DNA from: Caldimonas caldifontis
GTDB lineage: Bacteria; Pseudomonadota; Gammaproteobacteria; Burkholderiales; Burkholderiaceae_C
Assembly: GCF_002930615.1 (NCBI RefSeq)
Contig: NZ_PSNX01000016.1
Span: 1-64,000, forward strand
Length of the DNA: 64,000 bases
Direction of reading: 5' to 3'
The notes beneath the pieces were generated by a model that did not search any database, was not told the DNA's origin, and saw only the letters and a program-made list of their open reading frames with translations. The number at the start of each line of letters is the position of its first letter. Positions within the stretch are counted from its first letter, which is position 1. Made by a program: the position numbers and the translations under genes. Shown in pieces: positions 45,055-53,862 of the stretch.

Positions 45055-46014
45055 ATGAGCTTACGAACGGCGCTAAGCATCTTCGTCGAGGAGTATCCGA
45101 AGGCCGTCGAGCGGCCGTTCTCAGGAGATGCGCTGGCGGAGTTCATTCGACGCGACATCCCCCAAGCGCTCCAGAAAGTCATTGGACCAAACCCTCGGTA
45201 TCTGATGCACGGCAGCCCAGGCCAAGGCAACTGGGCAAGGGCGCCTTGGGCGGCCATCTATGATCGATTCGTCACGGATAGCGCGCAAGACGGCTACTAC
45301 GTGGTCTACCTGGTCAGAGAAGATTTCAAGGGAATTTACCTCTCCCTAAACCAGGGGGTAACGAGCACTCGAAAGCAGTACGGTGCTGAGGCCAAGTCAG
45401 CACTTCGGGTCCGTGCTGCCGACTTTCTCGCAAGACTCGGCTCCCAATCAGCCGGGCTGGTCACAGGCCAGATTGACCTGGCCTCGAGTGGTCCCGCCAA
45501 TCTCAGCGCTTACTACGAGGCAGGCAACATTTGCTCCCTGCTCTACCCCAGCGATGGACTGCCTCAGGACGAGGTCCTTGAATCAGACCTTAGGCGATTT
45601 GTTGATCTCTACTTCTCTCTGGTCTCACGTGAGCCGCAGCTCTTTGAAAGGGCAGATGCAGAGGAAGACGAGGGCACGTTGGGTGATGAGGACCTGCGCA
45701 GGTTGCGAGAGCACAAGCGGGTAGAGAGAAACCGAAAGCTTGCCCTTCGCGCAAAGCAAGCTCACGGGTATGTTTGCAAGGCGTGCGGATTCGACTTCGA
45801 GGCGCGGTATGGCGTAATCGGGAAGTCCTTCATCGAGGCTCATCACCTCACGCCACTTTCGGAGTTCAAAGGGCAGAGATTGACGCTTGATCCGAAGAGG
45901 GACTTCACGGTGCTCTGCTCAAATTGCCATCGGATGATTCACCGCACGTCATTCGTCCACTCTGTCGAGGAGTTTCGCGCCGCCTACATCGCCAAAGATG
46001 CAGGCGCCTTCTGA
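45055..46014 (+). CDS. MrcB-HNH endonuclease (modification-dependent restriction type)
   Basis: A 319-residue protein. The N-terminal 190 residues match the MrcB_N domain (DUF3578), with YYVVYLVREDFKGIYLSLNQGVT at 81-103, found at the front of McrB-type and other restriction enzymes. The C-terminus is an HNH nuclease with zinc cysteines Cys241/Cys244 and Cys288/Cys291, His263-His264, Asn290 and His296. It probably cuts modified foreign DNA. No methyltransferase or McrC partner is near. GC and codon use are clearly lower than in neighbouring genes, so it was likely acquired. It starts 5 bases after creA. Confidence 0.85.
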   Translation: MSLRTALSIFVEEYPKAVERPFSGDALAEFIRRDIPQALQKVIGPNPRYLMHGSPGQGNWARAPWAAIYDRFVTDSAQDGYYVVYLVREDFKGIYLSLNQGVTSTRKQYGAEAKSALRVRAADFLARLGSQSAGLVTGQIDLASSGPANLSAYYEAGNICSLLYPSDGLPQDEVLESDLRRFVDLYFSLVSREPQLFERADAEEDEGTLGDEDLRRLREHKRVERNRKLALRAKQAHGYVCKACGFDFEARYGVIGKSFIEAHHLTPLSEFKGQRLTLDPKRDFTVLCSNCHRMIHRTSFVHSVEEFRAAYIAKDAGAF

Positions 46015-46129
46015 GTGTCCACCGCCCCGAAACAATCCGAAAACTTCCGATACCGCCCCGAGATGCTCCTGCACGCTGCCTTGCGCACCATGGCGGCATG
46101 TTCAACGCCTTGTGCAAAAGGAGCCTCTC

Positions 46130-46603
46130 ATGAAAACCTGGATTCGACGCACCCTCTTCGGCTTGCTGGGCACGGCCGCCCTCGTGGGCGGGCTGTCCGC
46201 CTGTGGCACCCGCGGCCATGAGCGGCAGGGTGGGTGGAGCGACGAGCGCGTGACCGAGATGCGCGGCAAGGCCATCGAGCGCATCGGCAGCAAGCTCGAC
46301 CTGAACGATGCACAGAAGCAGAAGCTGGGCGTGCTGGCCGATGAGCTGATCGCGCAGCGCAAGGCCCTGCGGGGTGAGGGCAGCAACCCGCGCTCGCAGA
46401 TGCAGGGGCTGATTGCCGGCACCACCTTCGACCGCGCCGGCGCCCAGCGGCTGGTGGACCAGAAGACGCAGGCCGTGCAGGCCGGGGCGCCGCGGGTGAT
46501 TGCGGCGATGGCCGACTTCTACGACAGCCTCACGCCCGAGCAGCAGGCGAAGGTGCGCGAGCGCCTGGCCGAAGGGCGCCGCTGGGGCTGGGGCCGCGGC
46601 TGA
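46130..46603 (+). CDS. Spy/CpxP-like periplasmic lipoprotein
   Basis: A 157-residue exported protein. The signal peptide ends in the lipobox-like LSAC (Cys25), and the mature part is helical with two LTxxQ-type motifs, LNDAQKQKL near 58 and LTPEQQAKV near 139, that define the Spy/CpxP family. Such proteins act as envelope chaperones and as brakes on Cpx-type kinases. AAAGGAG precedes the ATG. It is followed within 20 bases by an OmpR-type regulator and sensor kinase, mirroring cpxP-cpxRA. Confidence 0.87.
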   Translation: MKTWIRRTLFGLLGTAALVGGLSACGTRGHERQGGWSDERVTEMRGKAIERIGSKLDLNDAQKQKLGVLADELIAQRKALRGEGSNPRSQMQGLIAGTTFDRAGAQRLVDQKTQAVQAGAPRVIAAMADFYDSLTPEQQAKVRERLAEGRRWGWGRG

Positions 46604-46623
46604 GCTGAGCCACAATGCCGGCC

Positions 46624-47283
46624 ATGGCGCGCATCCTGCTGATCGACGACGATGAACAGCTCGGTGCGCCCCTGGCCCAGTACTTCGCGCGCTTCGAGCT
46701 GGAACTGGTGCAGGCCACCCGCCCCAGCGAAGGCCTGGCCCTGCTGCGCGGCGGCGGTTTCGACGCCGCCCTGCTCGACGTGATGCTGCCCGAGATGGAT
46801 GGCTTTGCGCTGTGCCGCGCCATCCGCCAGGACAGCGACATCCCCCTCCTGATGCTCACCGCCCGCGGTGAACTCACCGACCGCGTGGTGGGCCTGGAAC
46901 TGGGCGCCGACGACTACCTGCCCAAGCCCTTCGAGCCGCGCGAGCTGGTGGCGCGCGTGCAGGCCATCCTGCGGCGGCGTCCGGCAGGCCACGCCGTCCC
47001 GGACGACGGTCTGCTGCGTTTCGACGGCCTGGTCGTCGACCCGGTGCGCCGCAGCGTGGTGCGCGACGGCGCCGAGGTGGACCTCACCGCCAGCGAGTTC
47101 GAGCTGCTGCTGATGCTGGCGCGCGAGCCGGGGCGCGTGTTCAGCCGTGACGACATCCTCATCTACACGCGCGCGGTGGACATCGTGGTGAGCCGCCTGC
47201 GCAAGAAGCTCGAGCCGCTGGAATGCATCAAGACTTTGCGCAACGCGGGCTACACGCTGGCGCTGCGGCGCACCCCCTCATGA
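46624..47283 (+). CDS. OmpR-family response regulator, CpxR-like
   Basis: A 219-residue regulator with receiver domain (acidic DDD at 8-10, Asp52 in LLDVMLP, Lys in PKPF) and a winged helix (SEFELLLMLAREPGRVFSRDDI). It lacks the usual longer loop in the wing. ATG 46624 gives the typical MARILLIDDD opening; ATG 46615 is an alternative. Its stop overlaps the kinase start. With the Spy-like gene upstream, an envelope-stress role is likely. Confidence 0.92.
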   Translation: MARILLIDDDEQLGAPLAQYFARFELELVQATRPSEGLALLRGGGFDAALLDVMLPEMDGFALCRAIRQDSDIPLLMLTARGELTDRVVGLELGADDYLPKPFEPRELVARVQAILRRRPAGHAVPDDGLLRFDGLVVDPVRRSVVRDGAEVDLTASEFELLLMLAREPGRVFSRDDILIYTRAVDIVVSRLRKKLEPLECIKTLRNAGYTLALRRTPS

Positions 47284-48620
47284 ACACCGAACGCTGGCAC
47301 CAGCGCGCCGGGCGGCGGCTGCGCCACTCCATCCAGCTGCGCATGGTGCTGGTCTTCCTGCTGCTGGCCGCGGCCATGACCTTCGTGCTGGTGAGCGGTG
47401 CGCAGCGGGCGTTTTCAGTGGGCTGGCGCGAAGCGGCCCGGCCGATGCTGGCCGACTATGTGGACCGCCTCGCCAGCGAAGTGACTGCGGGCGGCGCCAC
47501 CCCGCAGATCGAGCGGGCCGAAGCCCTGGTGCGCCGGCTGCCGATCACCGTGCGCATCGAAGGCCCCCGCGTGCAATGGGCCTCGCACGACGACACCACC
47601 CACCGCGACTGGGAAGACCGTCGGGACCGCCGCCGGCTCCACGACGGCCCCCCCTTGCTCGAACGTGTGACGGCCGACGGCCACCGGCTGTCCTTTGGCA
47701 TTGACGAGGCCGTCTTCGAGCGCCGACCGCGGCTCATCGGCTATGCGCTGGCGGCCGTGCTGCTGATCACGGGGCTGGCCTGGCTGTATGTGCGCCGCCT
47801 CCTGCGTCCGCTGAACGACATCAGCGCCGGTGCGCGGCGCTTCGGCGCGGGCGACTTCGGCGAGCCCATCCCCGTACGCCACCCGCGCCGCCCCGACGAA
47901 CTCGGCCAGCTCGCGTTGACCATCAACACCATGGGCCACGACATCCACCAGATGCTCGAGGCCAAGCGCGCCCTGCTGCTGGCCATCAGCCACGAGCTGC
48001 GCAGCCCGATCACACGCGCGCGGCTGAACGCCGAACTGCTGCCGGAAGACGGTGAGGTGCGTGCGCCGCGCGAGGCCCTGCTGCGCGACCTGCAGGAGAT
48101 GGCCACGCTGGTGTCCGACCTGCTGGAAAGCGAACGCCTGGCCACGCGCCATGCCGCCTTGCAGCGCGAGCCCACCGACCTCGGCGCGCTGGTGGCCGAG
48201 GTGCTGCGCGAGCTGGGCGCCCGGCACGCGGGGGCCCCGCAGGTGACGGTGCATGTGCAGGGTGATCTGTCAGCGCTGCCGTTGGATGCCGCCCGCATCC
48301 GCCTGCTGCTGCGCAACCTGCTCGACAACGCCTTGCGCCATGGCGGCGATGCGGCCCGGCCGCCCGAACTACACCTGCGGCGCACGGCCGCCGGCGTGGA
48401 GATCGAGGTGCGCGACCACGGCCCCGGCGTGCCCGAGGCGCAGTTGCAGCAACTGGCCGAGGCCTTCTACCGCCCCGACAGCGCCCGCACGCGCACGGCA
48501 GGTGGCGTGGGCCTGGGGCTCTACCTGTGCCGCCTGGTCGCTCGGGCGCACGGCGGCACACTCACGCTGCGCAACGCCGAGCCGGGCCTGTCGGCGGTGG
48601 TGGTGCTGCCCGGGGCCTGA
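47280..48620 (+). CDS. Sensor histidine kinase, CpxA-like
   Basis: A 446-residue membrane kinase. Transmembrane helices at about 22-42 and 153-171 flank a periplasmic sensor of about 110 residues. HAMP (LLRPLNDISAGARRFGAGDFGEP) and HisKA (His238 in AISHELRSPITRAR) come before HATPase_c with NLLDNALRHGG and VGLGLYL. The periplasmic domain is rich in Asp/His/Arg (DDTTHRDWEDRRDRRRLHD). It pairs with the overlapping regulator gene and is probably restrained by the Spy-like protein. Confidence 0.92.
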   Translation: MNTERWHQRAGRRLRHSIQLRMVLVFLLLAAAMTFVLVSGAQRAFSVGWREAARPMLADYVDRLASEVTAGGATPQIERAEALVRRLPITVRIEGPRVQWASHDDTTHRDWEDRRDRRRLHDGPPLLERVTADGHRLSFGIDEAVFERRPRLIGYALAAVLLITGLAWLYVRRLLRPLNDISAGARRFGAGDFGEPIPVRHPRRPDELGQLALTINTMGHDIHQMLEAKRALLLAISHELRSPITRARLNAELLPEDGEVRAPREALLRDLQEMATLVSDLLESERLATRHAALQREPTDLGALVAEVLRELGARHAGAPQVTVHVQGDLSALPLDAARIRLLLRNLLDNALRHGGDAARPPELHLRRTAAGVEIEVRDHGPGVPEAQLQQLAEAFYRPDSARTRTAGGVGLGLYLCRLVARAHGGTLTLRNAEPGLSAVVVLPGA

Positions 48621-48633
48621 CGCCTCCAGGCGC

Positions 48634-49128
48634 TCAGGGCGTGGCAGGCCCCTGGCAGTTCCGAGGCAGGAAGCGACGCTCGATGTCGGTGCGGTCGGCC
48701 CCACGCGCCACCATGGGCTCGGGTGGCGCGGCGTGGCCGCACACCCAGGCCACCGGCACCACCGGGGAGTCCTCCACCACGCCGGGGCGCAGGCTGAGCG
48801 TCTTGCCTCGCAGCGCGCCATTGGCCTGGTGACCAAAGACGATGTGCAAGGCGCCGTCTTCCACCGTGAGGCTGGCCACGTGGTTGCTGACGATGCGGTG
48901 GGGCTCAGGCAGGCCGGCGGCGGCGTTGTCGGCCGGCAGGGTGGCGGTGGTCCGCCAGGCCTGGGCGACGGGCGCCTTGGCGAAGTCGGCAAAGCGGGCG
49001 GCTTCCACGATCTGTTCGCGCACGAGCCGGCCCTGCATGGAGGGCATGGCCATCAGCGCGAGGATGGCGATCACGGCGAGCACGACCATCACTTCGATGA
49101 GGGTGAAGCCGCGGCGAAAAGGCATCAT
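48634..49128 (-). CDS. Type IV pilin-like protein
   Basis: A 164-residue prepilin. A short leader MMPFRRG precedes FTLIEVMVVLAVIAILALMAMP, with Gly/Phe cleavage by prepilin peptidase and the conserved Glu5. The C-terminal part has a LSLRPGVV strand and a WVC...LPRNC pair that could close a disulfide D-region, as in major pilins. It stands alone, convergent with the kinase gene and divergent from formate dehydrogenase. It may be a minor pilin or competence-related pilin. A GTG at 49146 would extend the leader by six residues. Confidence 0.82.
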   Translation of the reverse strand: MMPFRRGFTLIEVMVVLAVIAILALMAMPSMQGRLVREQIVEAARFADFAKAPVAQAWRTTATLPADNAAAGLPEPHRIVSNHVASLTVEDGALHIVFGHQANGALRGKTLSLRPGVVEDSPVVPVAWVCGHAAPPEPMVARGADRTDIERRFLPRNCQGPATP

Positions 49129-49210
49129 GGTGGCGAGTGCTTTCACGAGAAGACAGGGGCGATCTTAGAGCCTGCCCCGCGGCATCGAGCCGCGGCTTAT
49201 GATCCCTGGC

Positions 49211-50920
49211 ATGAACGCCAAGGTCATCCCCTTGCAGCCGGCGGGGGCCCCCAGCCGCGAGCGCAAGCGCCAGGCCCCGCGCGGGCGCCAGGTGGGTCCT
49301 GACGCCCTGCGCGAGGTGCAGGCCACGCTGAACCAGGTGCTGCCACGGCGCGACCAGCTCATCGAAGCCCTGCACGCCCTGCAGGACCGCTTCCACCAGC
49401 TGCGCACCGACCACCTCGCCGCCCTGGCGCAGTGGATGCGCCTGTCGCAGGCCGAGGTCTACGAAGTGGCGAGCTTCTATCACCACTTCGACGTGGTGCG
49501 CGAGAACGCTGATGGCGGCTTCGACGCCCCGCCGAAGCTGACGGTGCGCGTGTGCGACAGCCTCTCGTGCGAGATGGCGGGTGCGCGCGAGTTGATGACG
49601 AAGCTGCCCGCGCTGCTGGGCGCCGACGTGCGTGTGATGCCTGCGCCTTGTGTGGGCCGCTGCCACGAAGCGCCGGTGGCCGTGGTGCACCAACGGCAGA
49701 TCGCCCACGCCACAGCACAGGCGGTGCAGGCGGCTGTCGCGCAAGGCTTGCTCCACGATGAGGTCCCGCAAGCCCCCGGCCTGGACACCTACCGCGCCCA
49801 GGGTGGCTATGCGCTGTTGCAGGCCTGCGTGAACGGCACCCGGCCCGTGGAAGACGTTCTGAAAGCCATGGAAGACTCGGGCCTGCGTGGCCTGGGGGGC
49901 GCCGGCTTTCCGGCCGGGCGCAAATGGCGCATCGTGCGCGAGCAGCCCGCCCCGCGGCTGATGGCGGTGAACATCGACGAAGGCGAGCCCGGCACCTTCA
50001 AGGACCGGCACTATCTGGAACGTGACCCGCACCGCTTCCTGGAAGGTGTGCTGATCGCCGCCTGGGCCGTGGGGGTGGAGGCCATCTACCTCTACCTGCG
50101 CGACGAATACCACGGCTGCCGCACGATGCTGACGCGCGAGCTCGCCGCCCTGCAGGCGAACCCGCCGGTGCCGTTGCCGCACATCGAGCTGCGCCGCGGT
50201 GCGGGCGCCTACATCTGCGGCGAAGAGTCGGCCATGATCGAATCCATCGAAGGCAGGCGGGGCCTGCCGCGGCTGCGCCCGCCCTATGTGGCCCAGGTGG
50301 GCCTGTTCGGCCGGCCGACGCTGGAGCACAACTTCGAGACGCTCTACTGGGTGCGCGACATCCTGGAGCGCGGGCCGCAGTGGTTCACTTCGCACGGCCG
50401 CCACGGCCGGCAGGGCTTGCGTTCGTTTTCCGTGTCGGGCCGCGTGAAGCAGCCGGGCGTCAAGCTCGCCCCCGCCGGCATCACGCTGCGCGAACTGATC
50501 GACGAACACTGCGGCGGCATGCTCGACGGCCACACGCTCTACGCCTACCTGCCCGGCGGCGCCTCGGGCGGCATCCTGCCCGCGCGGCTGGCCGATGTGC
50601 CACTCGACTTCGACACCCTGCAGCCCCACGGCTGCTTCATCGGCTCGGCCGCCATCATCGTGCTCTCGCAACACGACCGCGCGGTGGACGCGGCGCGCAA
50701 CCTGATGCGCTTCTTCGAGGCCGAATCCTGTGGCCAGTGCACGCCCTGCCGCGTGGGCACCTCGAAAGCACGGGCCCTCATCGAAGCACCCCACTGGGAC
50801 ACCGCCTTGCTGGCCGAGTTGTCGCAGGTGATGCGCGACGCCTCGATCTGCGGCCTGGGCCAGGCGGCGCCGAATCCGGTCGATGGCGTGATCCGGTACT
50901 TCCCCGAGGAGCTCGCATGA
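49211..50920 (+). CDS. Formate dehydrogenase, fused NuoE-NuoF-like subunit
   Basis: A 569-residue fusion. Residues 30-170 are a NuoE/FdsG-like thioredoxin-fold [2Fe-2S] domain (Cys in VRVCDSLSCEMAG and APCVGRCHEAP). Residues 180-569 are NuoF/FdsB-like, with the NAD/FMN site GLRGLGGAGFPAGRKW, NIDEGEPGTFKDR, and the [4Fe-4S] motif ESCGQCTPCRVG. It passes electrons from the catalytic subunit to NAD+. In Cupriavidus FDH these are two proteins, and here they are one. The start is ATG 49211, with ATG 49199 as alternative. The stop overlaps fdhA as ATGA. Confidence 0.9.
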   Translation: MNAKVIPLQPAGAPSRERKRQAPRGRQVGPDALREVQATLNQVLPRRDQLIEALHALQDRFHQLRTDHLAALAQWMRLSQAEVYEVASFYHHFDVVRENADGGFDAPPKLTVRVCDSLSCEMAGARELMTKLPALLGADVRVMPAPCVGRCHEAPVAVVHQRQIAHATAQAVQAAVAQGLLHDEVPQAPGLDTYRAQGGYALLQACVNGTRPVEDVLKAMEDSGLRGLGGAGFPAGRKWRIVREQPAPRLMAVNIDEGEPGTFKDRHYLERDPHRFLEGVLIAAWAVGVEAIYLYLRDEYHGCRTMLTRELAALQANPPVPLPHIELRRGAGAYICGEESAMIESIEGRRGLPRLRPPYVAQVGLFGRPTLEHNFETLYWVRDILERGPQWFTSHGRHGRQGLRSFSVSGRVKQPGVKLAPAGITLRELIDEHCGGMLDGHTLYAYLPGGASGGILPARLADVPLDFDTLQPHGCFIGSAAIIVLSQHDRAVDAARNLMRFFEAESCGQCTPCRVGTSKARALIEAPHWDTALLAELSQVMRDASICGLGQAAPNPVDGVIRYFPEELA

Positions 50921-53697
50921 GCGCCGTGATGCAGCCCGAGGTCGTCATCGACTTCACCCTCAACGGCCAGCCCGTGCGGGCCCGCTCCGGTGAGACCATC
51001 TGGTCCGTCGCGCAACGCCATGGCATCGAGATCCCCCACCTGTGCCACAAGGACGGCCTCAGCCCCGCCGGCAACTGCCGCGCCTGCATGGTGGAGGTGG
51101 ACGGCGAACGGGTGCTGGCGCCCTCGTGCTGCCGCGCGCCCACGCCCGGCATGGTGGTGCGCAGCGACAGTGAACGTGCGGTGGCGGCTCAGAAGATGGT
51201 GGTCGAGCTGCTGCAGTCCGATCTGCCCGAGACACCTTACACCCGCCACAACGAGGTGGACGACTGGGCGATGAAGCTCGGTGTGGGCCGCCCGCGCTTC
51301 CCCTCGCGCGAGCAGCCGGCGCCCGATGCCTCACACCCCGCCATCGCCGTGAACCTGGACGCCTGCATCCAGTGCACCCGCTGCCTGCGCGCCTGCCGCG
51401 ACGAGCAGGTGAACGACGTGATCGGCCTGGCCGGGCGCGGCGCACACGCGAGGATCGTCTTCGACATGGACGACGCCATGGGCGCCTCCACCTGCGTGGG
51501 CTGCGGCGAATGCGTGCAGGCCTGCCCCACCGGGGCGCTCAGCCCGGCCCAGGGCGTGGCCCTGGTGCAGGCCGATCGCACGGTGGATTCCGTCTGCCCC
51601 TATTGCGGCGTCGGGTGTGCGCTCACCTACCACGTCAAGGACAACCGCATCCTGCACGTCGAAGGCCGCGACGGCCCGGCCAACCAGGGGCGCCTGTGCG
51701 TGAAGGGGCGCTATGGCTTCGACTACGCGCATCATCCACACCGGCTGACGGTGCCCCTCGTCCGGCGCGAGGATGCGCCCAAGCAGGCCCACGCCACGCT
51801 CGATCCGGCGCGCTGGCAGGAGGTCTTCCGCGAAGCCAGCTGGGACGAAGCCCTGACGCTCGCCAGCAGCGGCCTGCGACGCATCCGCGACACCCAGGGC
51901 CCACGCGCGCTGGCCGGCTTCGGCTCGGCCAAGGGCAGCAACGAAGAGGCCTACCTCTTCCAGAAACTGGTGCGCACCGGTTTTCGCAGCCACAACGTCG
52001 ACCATTGCACGCGGCTGTGCCACGCCTCGTCGGTGGCGGCGTTGCTTGAAGGCATCGGCTCGGGCGCGGTGTCGAACCCCGTGCGCGATGTGGCGCTGGC
52101 CGAGTTCGTGCTGGTGATCGGCGCCAACCCCACGGTCAACCACCCGGTGGCCGCCTCGTGGATCAAGAACGCGGTGCGCCAGGGCACGACACTCGTGGTG
52201 GCCGACCCGCGGCGCACGGAACTGTCCCGCCATGCCTGGCGCACCCTGCAGTTCCGCGCCGACACCGACGTGGCCCTGCTCAACGCCATGATGCATGTGA
52301 TCGTGCACGAAGGCCTGGTGGACCCGGCCTTCATCGCGGCGCGCACGGTCGGCTACGAGGATCTCAAAGCCAACGTCGCGGCCTACAGCCCCGAAGCGAT
52401 GGCGCCGGTGTGCGGCATCGACGCCGGCACCATCCGCGAGGTGGCGCGCGCCTATGCCACGGCCCGGGCCTCGATGATCCTCTGGGGCATGGGCATCAGC
52501 CAGCACGTGCACGGCACCGACAACGCCCGCTGCCTGATCGCGCTGGCCCTGATGACCGGCCAGATCGGCCGGCCCGGCACGGGGCTGCACCCCTTGCGCG
52601 GCCAGAACAACGTGCAGGGCGCGTCGGATGCGGGGCTGATCCCGATGATGTTCCCCGACTACCAGCGCGTGACCGATGCGCAGGCGCGCGCGAAGTTCGA
52701 GCAGCTCTGGGGCGTGCCGCTGGACGACCGGCCCGGCCTCACCGTGGTGGAGGTGATGGACGCGGCCCTGCGCGGCGAGGTGCGCGGCATGTACATCCTG
52801 GGCGAGAACCCCGCCATGAGTGACCCTGACGCCAACCACGCGCGTGAGGCCCTCGCCTCGCTGGAGCACCTCGTGGTGCAGGACATCTTCCTCACCGAAA
52901 CCGCGGTCCTGGCCGATGTGGTGCTGCCGGCCTCGGCCTTCCCCGAAAAGACCGGCAGCTTCACCAACACCGACCGCCTGGTGCAACTCGGCCGCCAGGC
53001 GCTGCAGCCCCCCGGCCAGGCGCGCCAGGACTGGCTCATCCTCCAAGCGATGGCGCAGGGTCTGGGGCTGCAATGGCACTACGCCGACATCGGCGAGGTG
53101 TACGAAGAGATGCGCCAGTGCATGCCCAGCCTCGCGGGCCTGAGCTGGGCGCGCCTGCAGCGCGAAGGCGCCGTCGTGCACCCCTGTCCCGACGAGGACG
53201 CGCCTGGCGAAGCCGTGGTGTTCACCGACCACTTCCCCACCCCCACGGGCCGTGGCCGCTTCGTGCCGGTCGACATCGTGCCGGCCCACGAGCGACCCGA
53301 CGCCGACTACCCCTTCGTGCTCATCACCGGCCGCCAGCTCGAACATTGGCACACCGGCAGCATGACGCGGCGCAGCGCGGTGCTCGACCAGCTCGAGCCC
53401 GACCCGGTGGCCTCGCTGCATCCGCTCGACCTCGAGCGCCTGGGCGTGCAGCCCGGCGGCGTGGTCACGCTGCGCTCGCGCCGCGGCGAAGTGGCGCTCT
53501 ACGCCCGCGCCGACGATGGCACGCCGCCGGGCGCCGTTTTCGTGCCCTTCTGCTATGCCGAGGCGGCCATCAACAAGCTCACCAACCCTGCGCTCGATCC
53601 CGTCGGCAAGATCCCGGAGTTCAAGTACTGCGCGGTAAGCGTGCATGCCGGCGGCGCCCTGGATGCGCCCTGCGCGGTGCTCGGCACGAATGTGTGA
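50917..53697 (+). CDS. fdhA: Formate dehydrogenase alpha subunit (molybdopterin)
   Basis: A 926-residue catalytic subunit. An N-terminal NuoG-like [2Fe-2S] domain (CHKDGLSPAGNCRAC) and a two-[4Fe-4S] ferredoxin domain (CIQCTRCLRAC and CVGCGECVQACPTG) are followed by the molybdopterin domain with its own cluster (CPYCGVGC). The likely Mo ligand is Cys368, followed by His369, in CTRLCHASS; it is Cys, not selenocysteine. It oxidises formate to CO2 in the cytoplasm with electrons leaving through the NuoEF-like subunit. No fdhD or fdsD is present in the window, although an FdhD sulfur-transferase is usually needed. Confidence 0.95.
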   Translation: MSAVMQPEVVIDFTLNGQPVRARSGETIWSVAQRHGIEIPHLCHKDGLSPAGNCRACMVEVDGERVLAPSCCRAPTPGMVVRSDSERAVAAQKMVVELLQSDLPETPYTRHNEVDDWAMKLGVGRPRFPSREQPAPDASHPAIAVNLDACIQCTRCLRACRDEQVNDVIGLAGRGAHARIVFDMDDAMGASTCVGCGECVQACPTGALSPAQGVALVQADRTVDSVCPYCGVGCALTYHVKDNRILHVEGRDGPANQGRLCVKGRYGFDYAHHPHRLTVPLVRREDAPKQAHATLDPARWQEVFREASWDEALTLASSGLRRIRDTQGPRALAGFGSAKGSNEEAYLFQKLVRTGFRSHNVDHCTRLCHASSVAALLEGIGSGAVSNPVRDVALAEFVLVIGANPTVNHPVAASWIKNAVRQGTTLVVADPRRTELSRHAWRTLQFRADTDVALLNAMMHVIVHEGLVDPAFIAARTVGYEDLKANVAAYSPEAMAPVCGIDAGTIREVARAYATARASMILWGMGISQHVHGTDNARCLIALALMTGQIGRPGTGLHPLRGQNNVQGASDAGLIPMMFPDYQRVTDAQARAKFEQLWGVPLDDRPGLTVVEVMDAALRGEVRGMYILGENPAMSDPDANHAREALASLEHLVVQDIFLTETAVLADVVLPASAFPEKTGSFTNTDRLVQLGRQALQPPGQARQDWLILQAMAQGLGLQWHYADIGEVYEEMRQCMPSLAGLSWARLQREGAVVHPCPDEDAPGEAVVFTDHFPTPTGRGRFVPVDIVPAHERPDADYPFVLITGRQLEHWHTGSMTRRSAVLDQLEPDPVASLHPLDLERLGVQPGGVVTLRSRRGEVALYARADDGTPPGAVFVPFCYAEAAINKLTNPALDPVGKIPEFKYCAVSVHAGGALDAPCAVLGTNV

Positions 53698-53711
53698 GCA
53701 CGCGTAACACA

Positions 53712-53728
53712 GGCGCCTTTCAGGCGCC
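53712..53728. terminator. GGCGCC hairpin after fdhA
   Basis: Two GGCGCC blocks separated by TTTCA can pair as a 6-bp stem 14 bases after the fdhA stop. No T-tract follows. The rest of the 53698-53862 gap shows no further gene. Confidence 0.4.
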
Positions 53729-53862
53729 GAACTTGCACCTCTGACAGCACAAGCGCAAACGCCTGCCCGCCGCCTGGCAGCGCCGTCGCGCCGTGACGTT
53801 TTCTGACAGACCTTGTCGATCCCCGGGTGACACTGCCGCGCCCGACGGAGGAGAGCTTGCAA

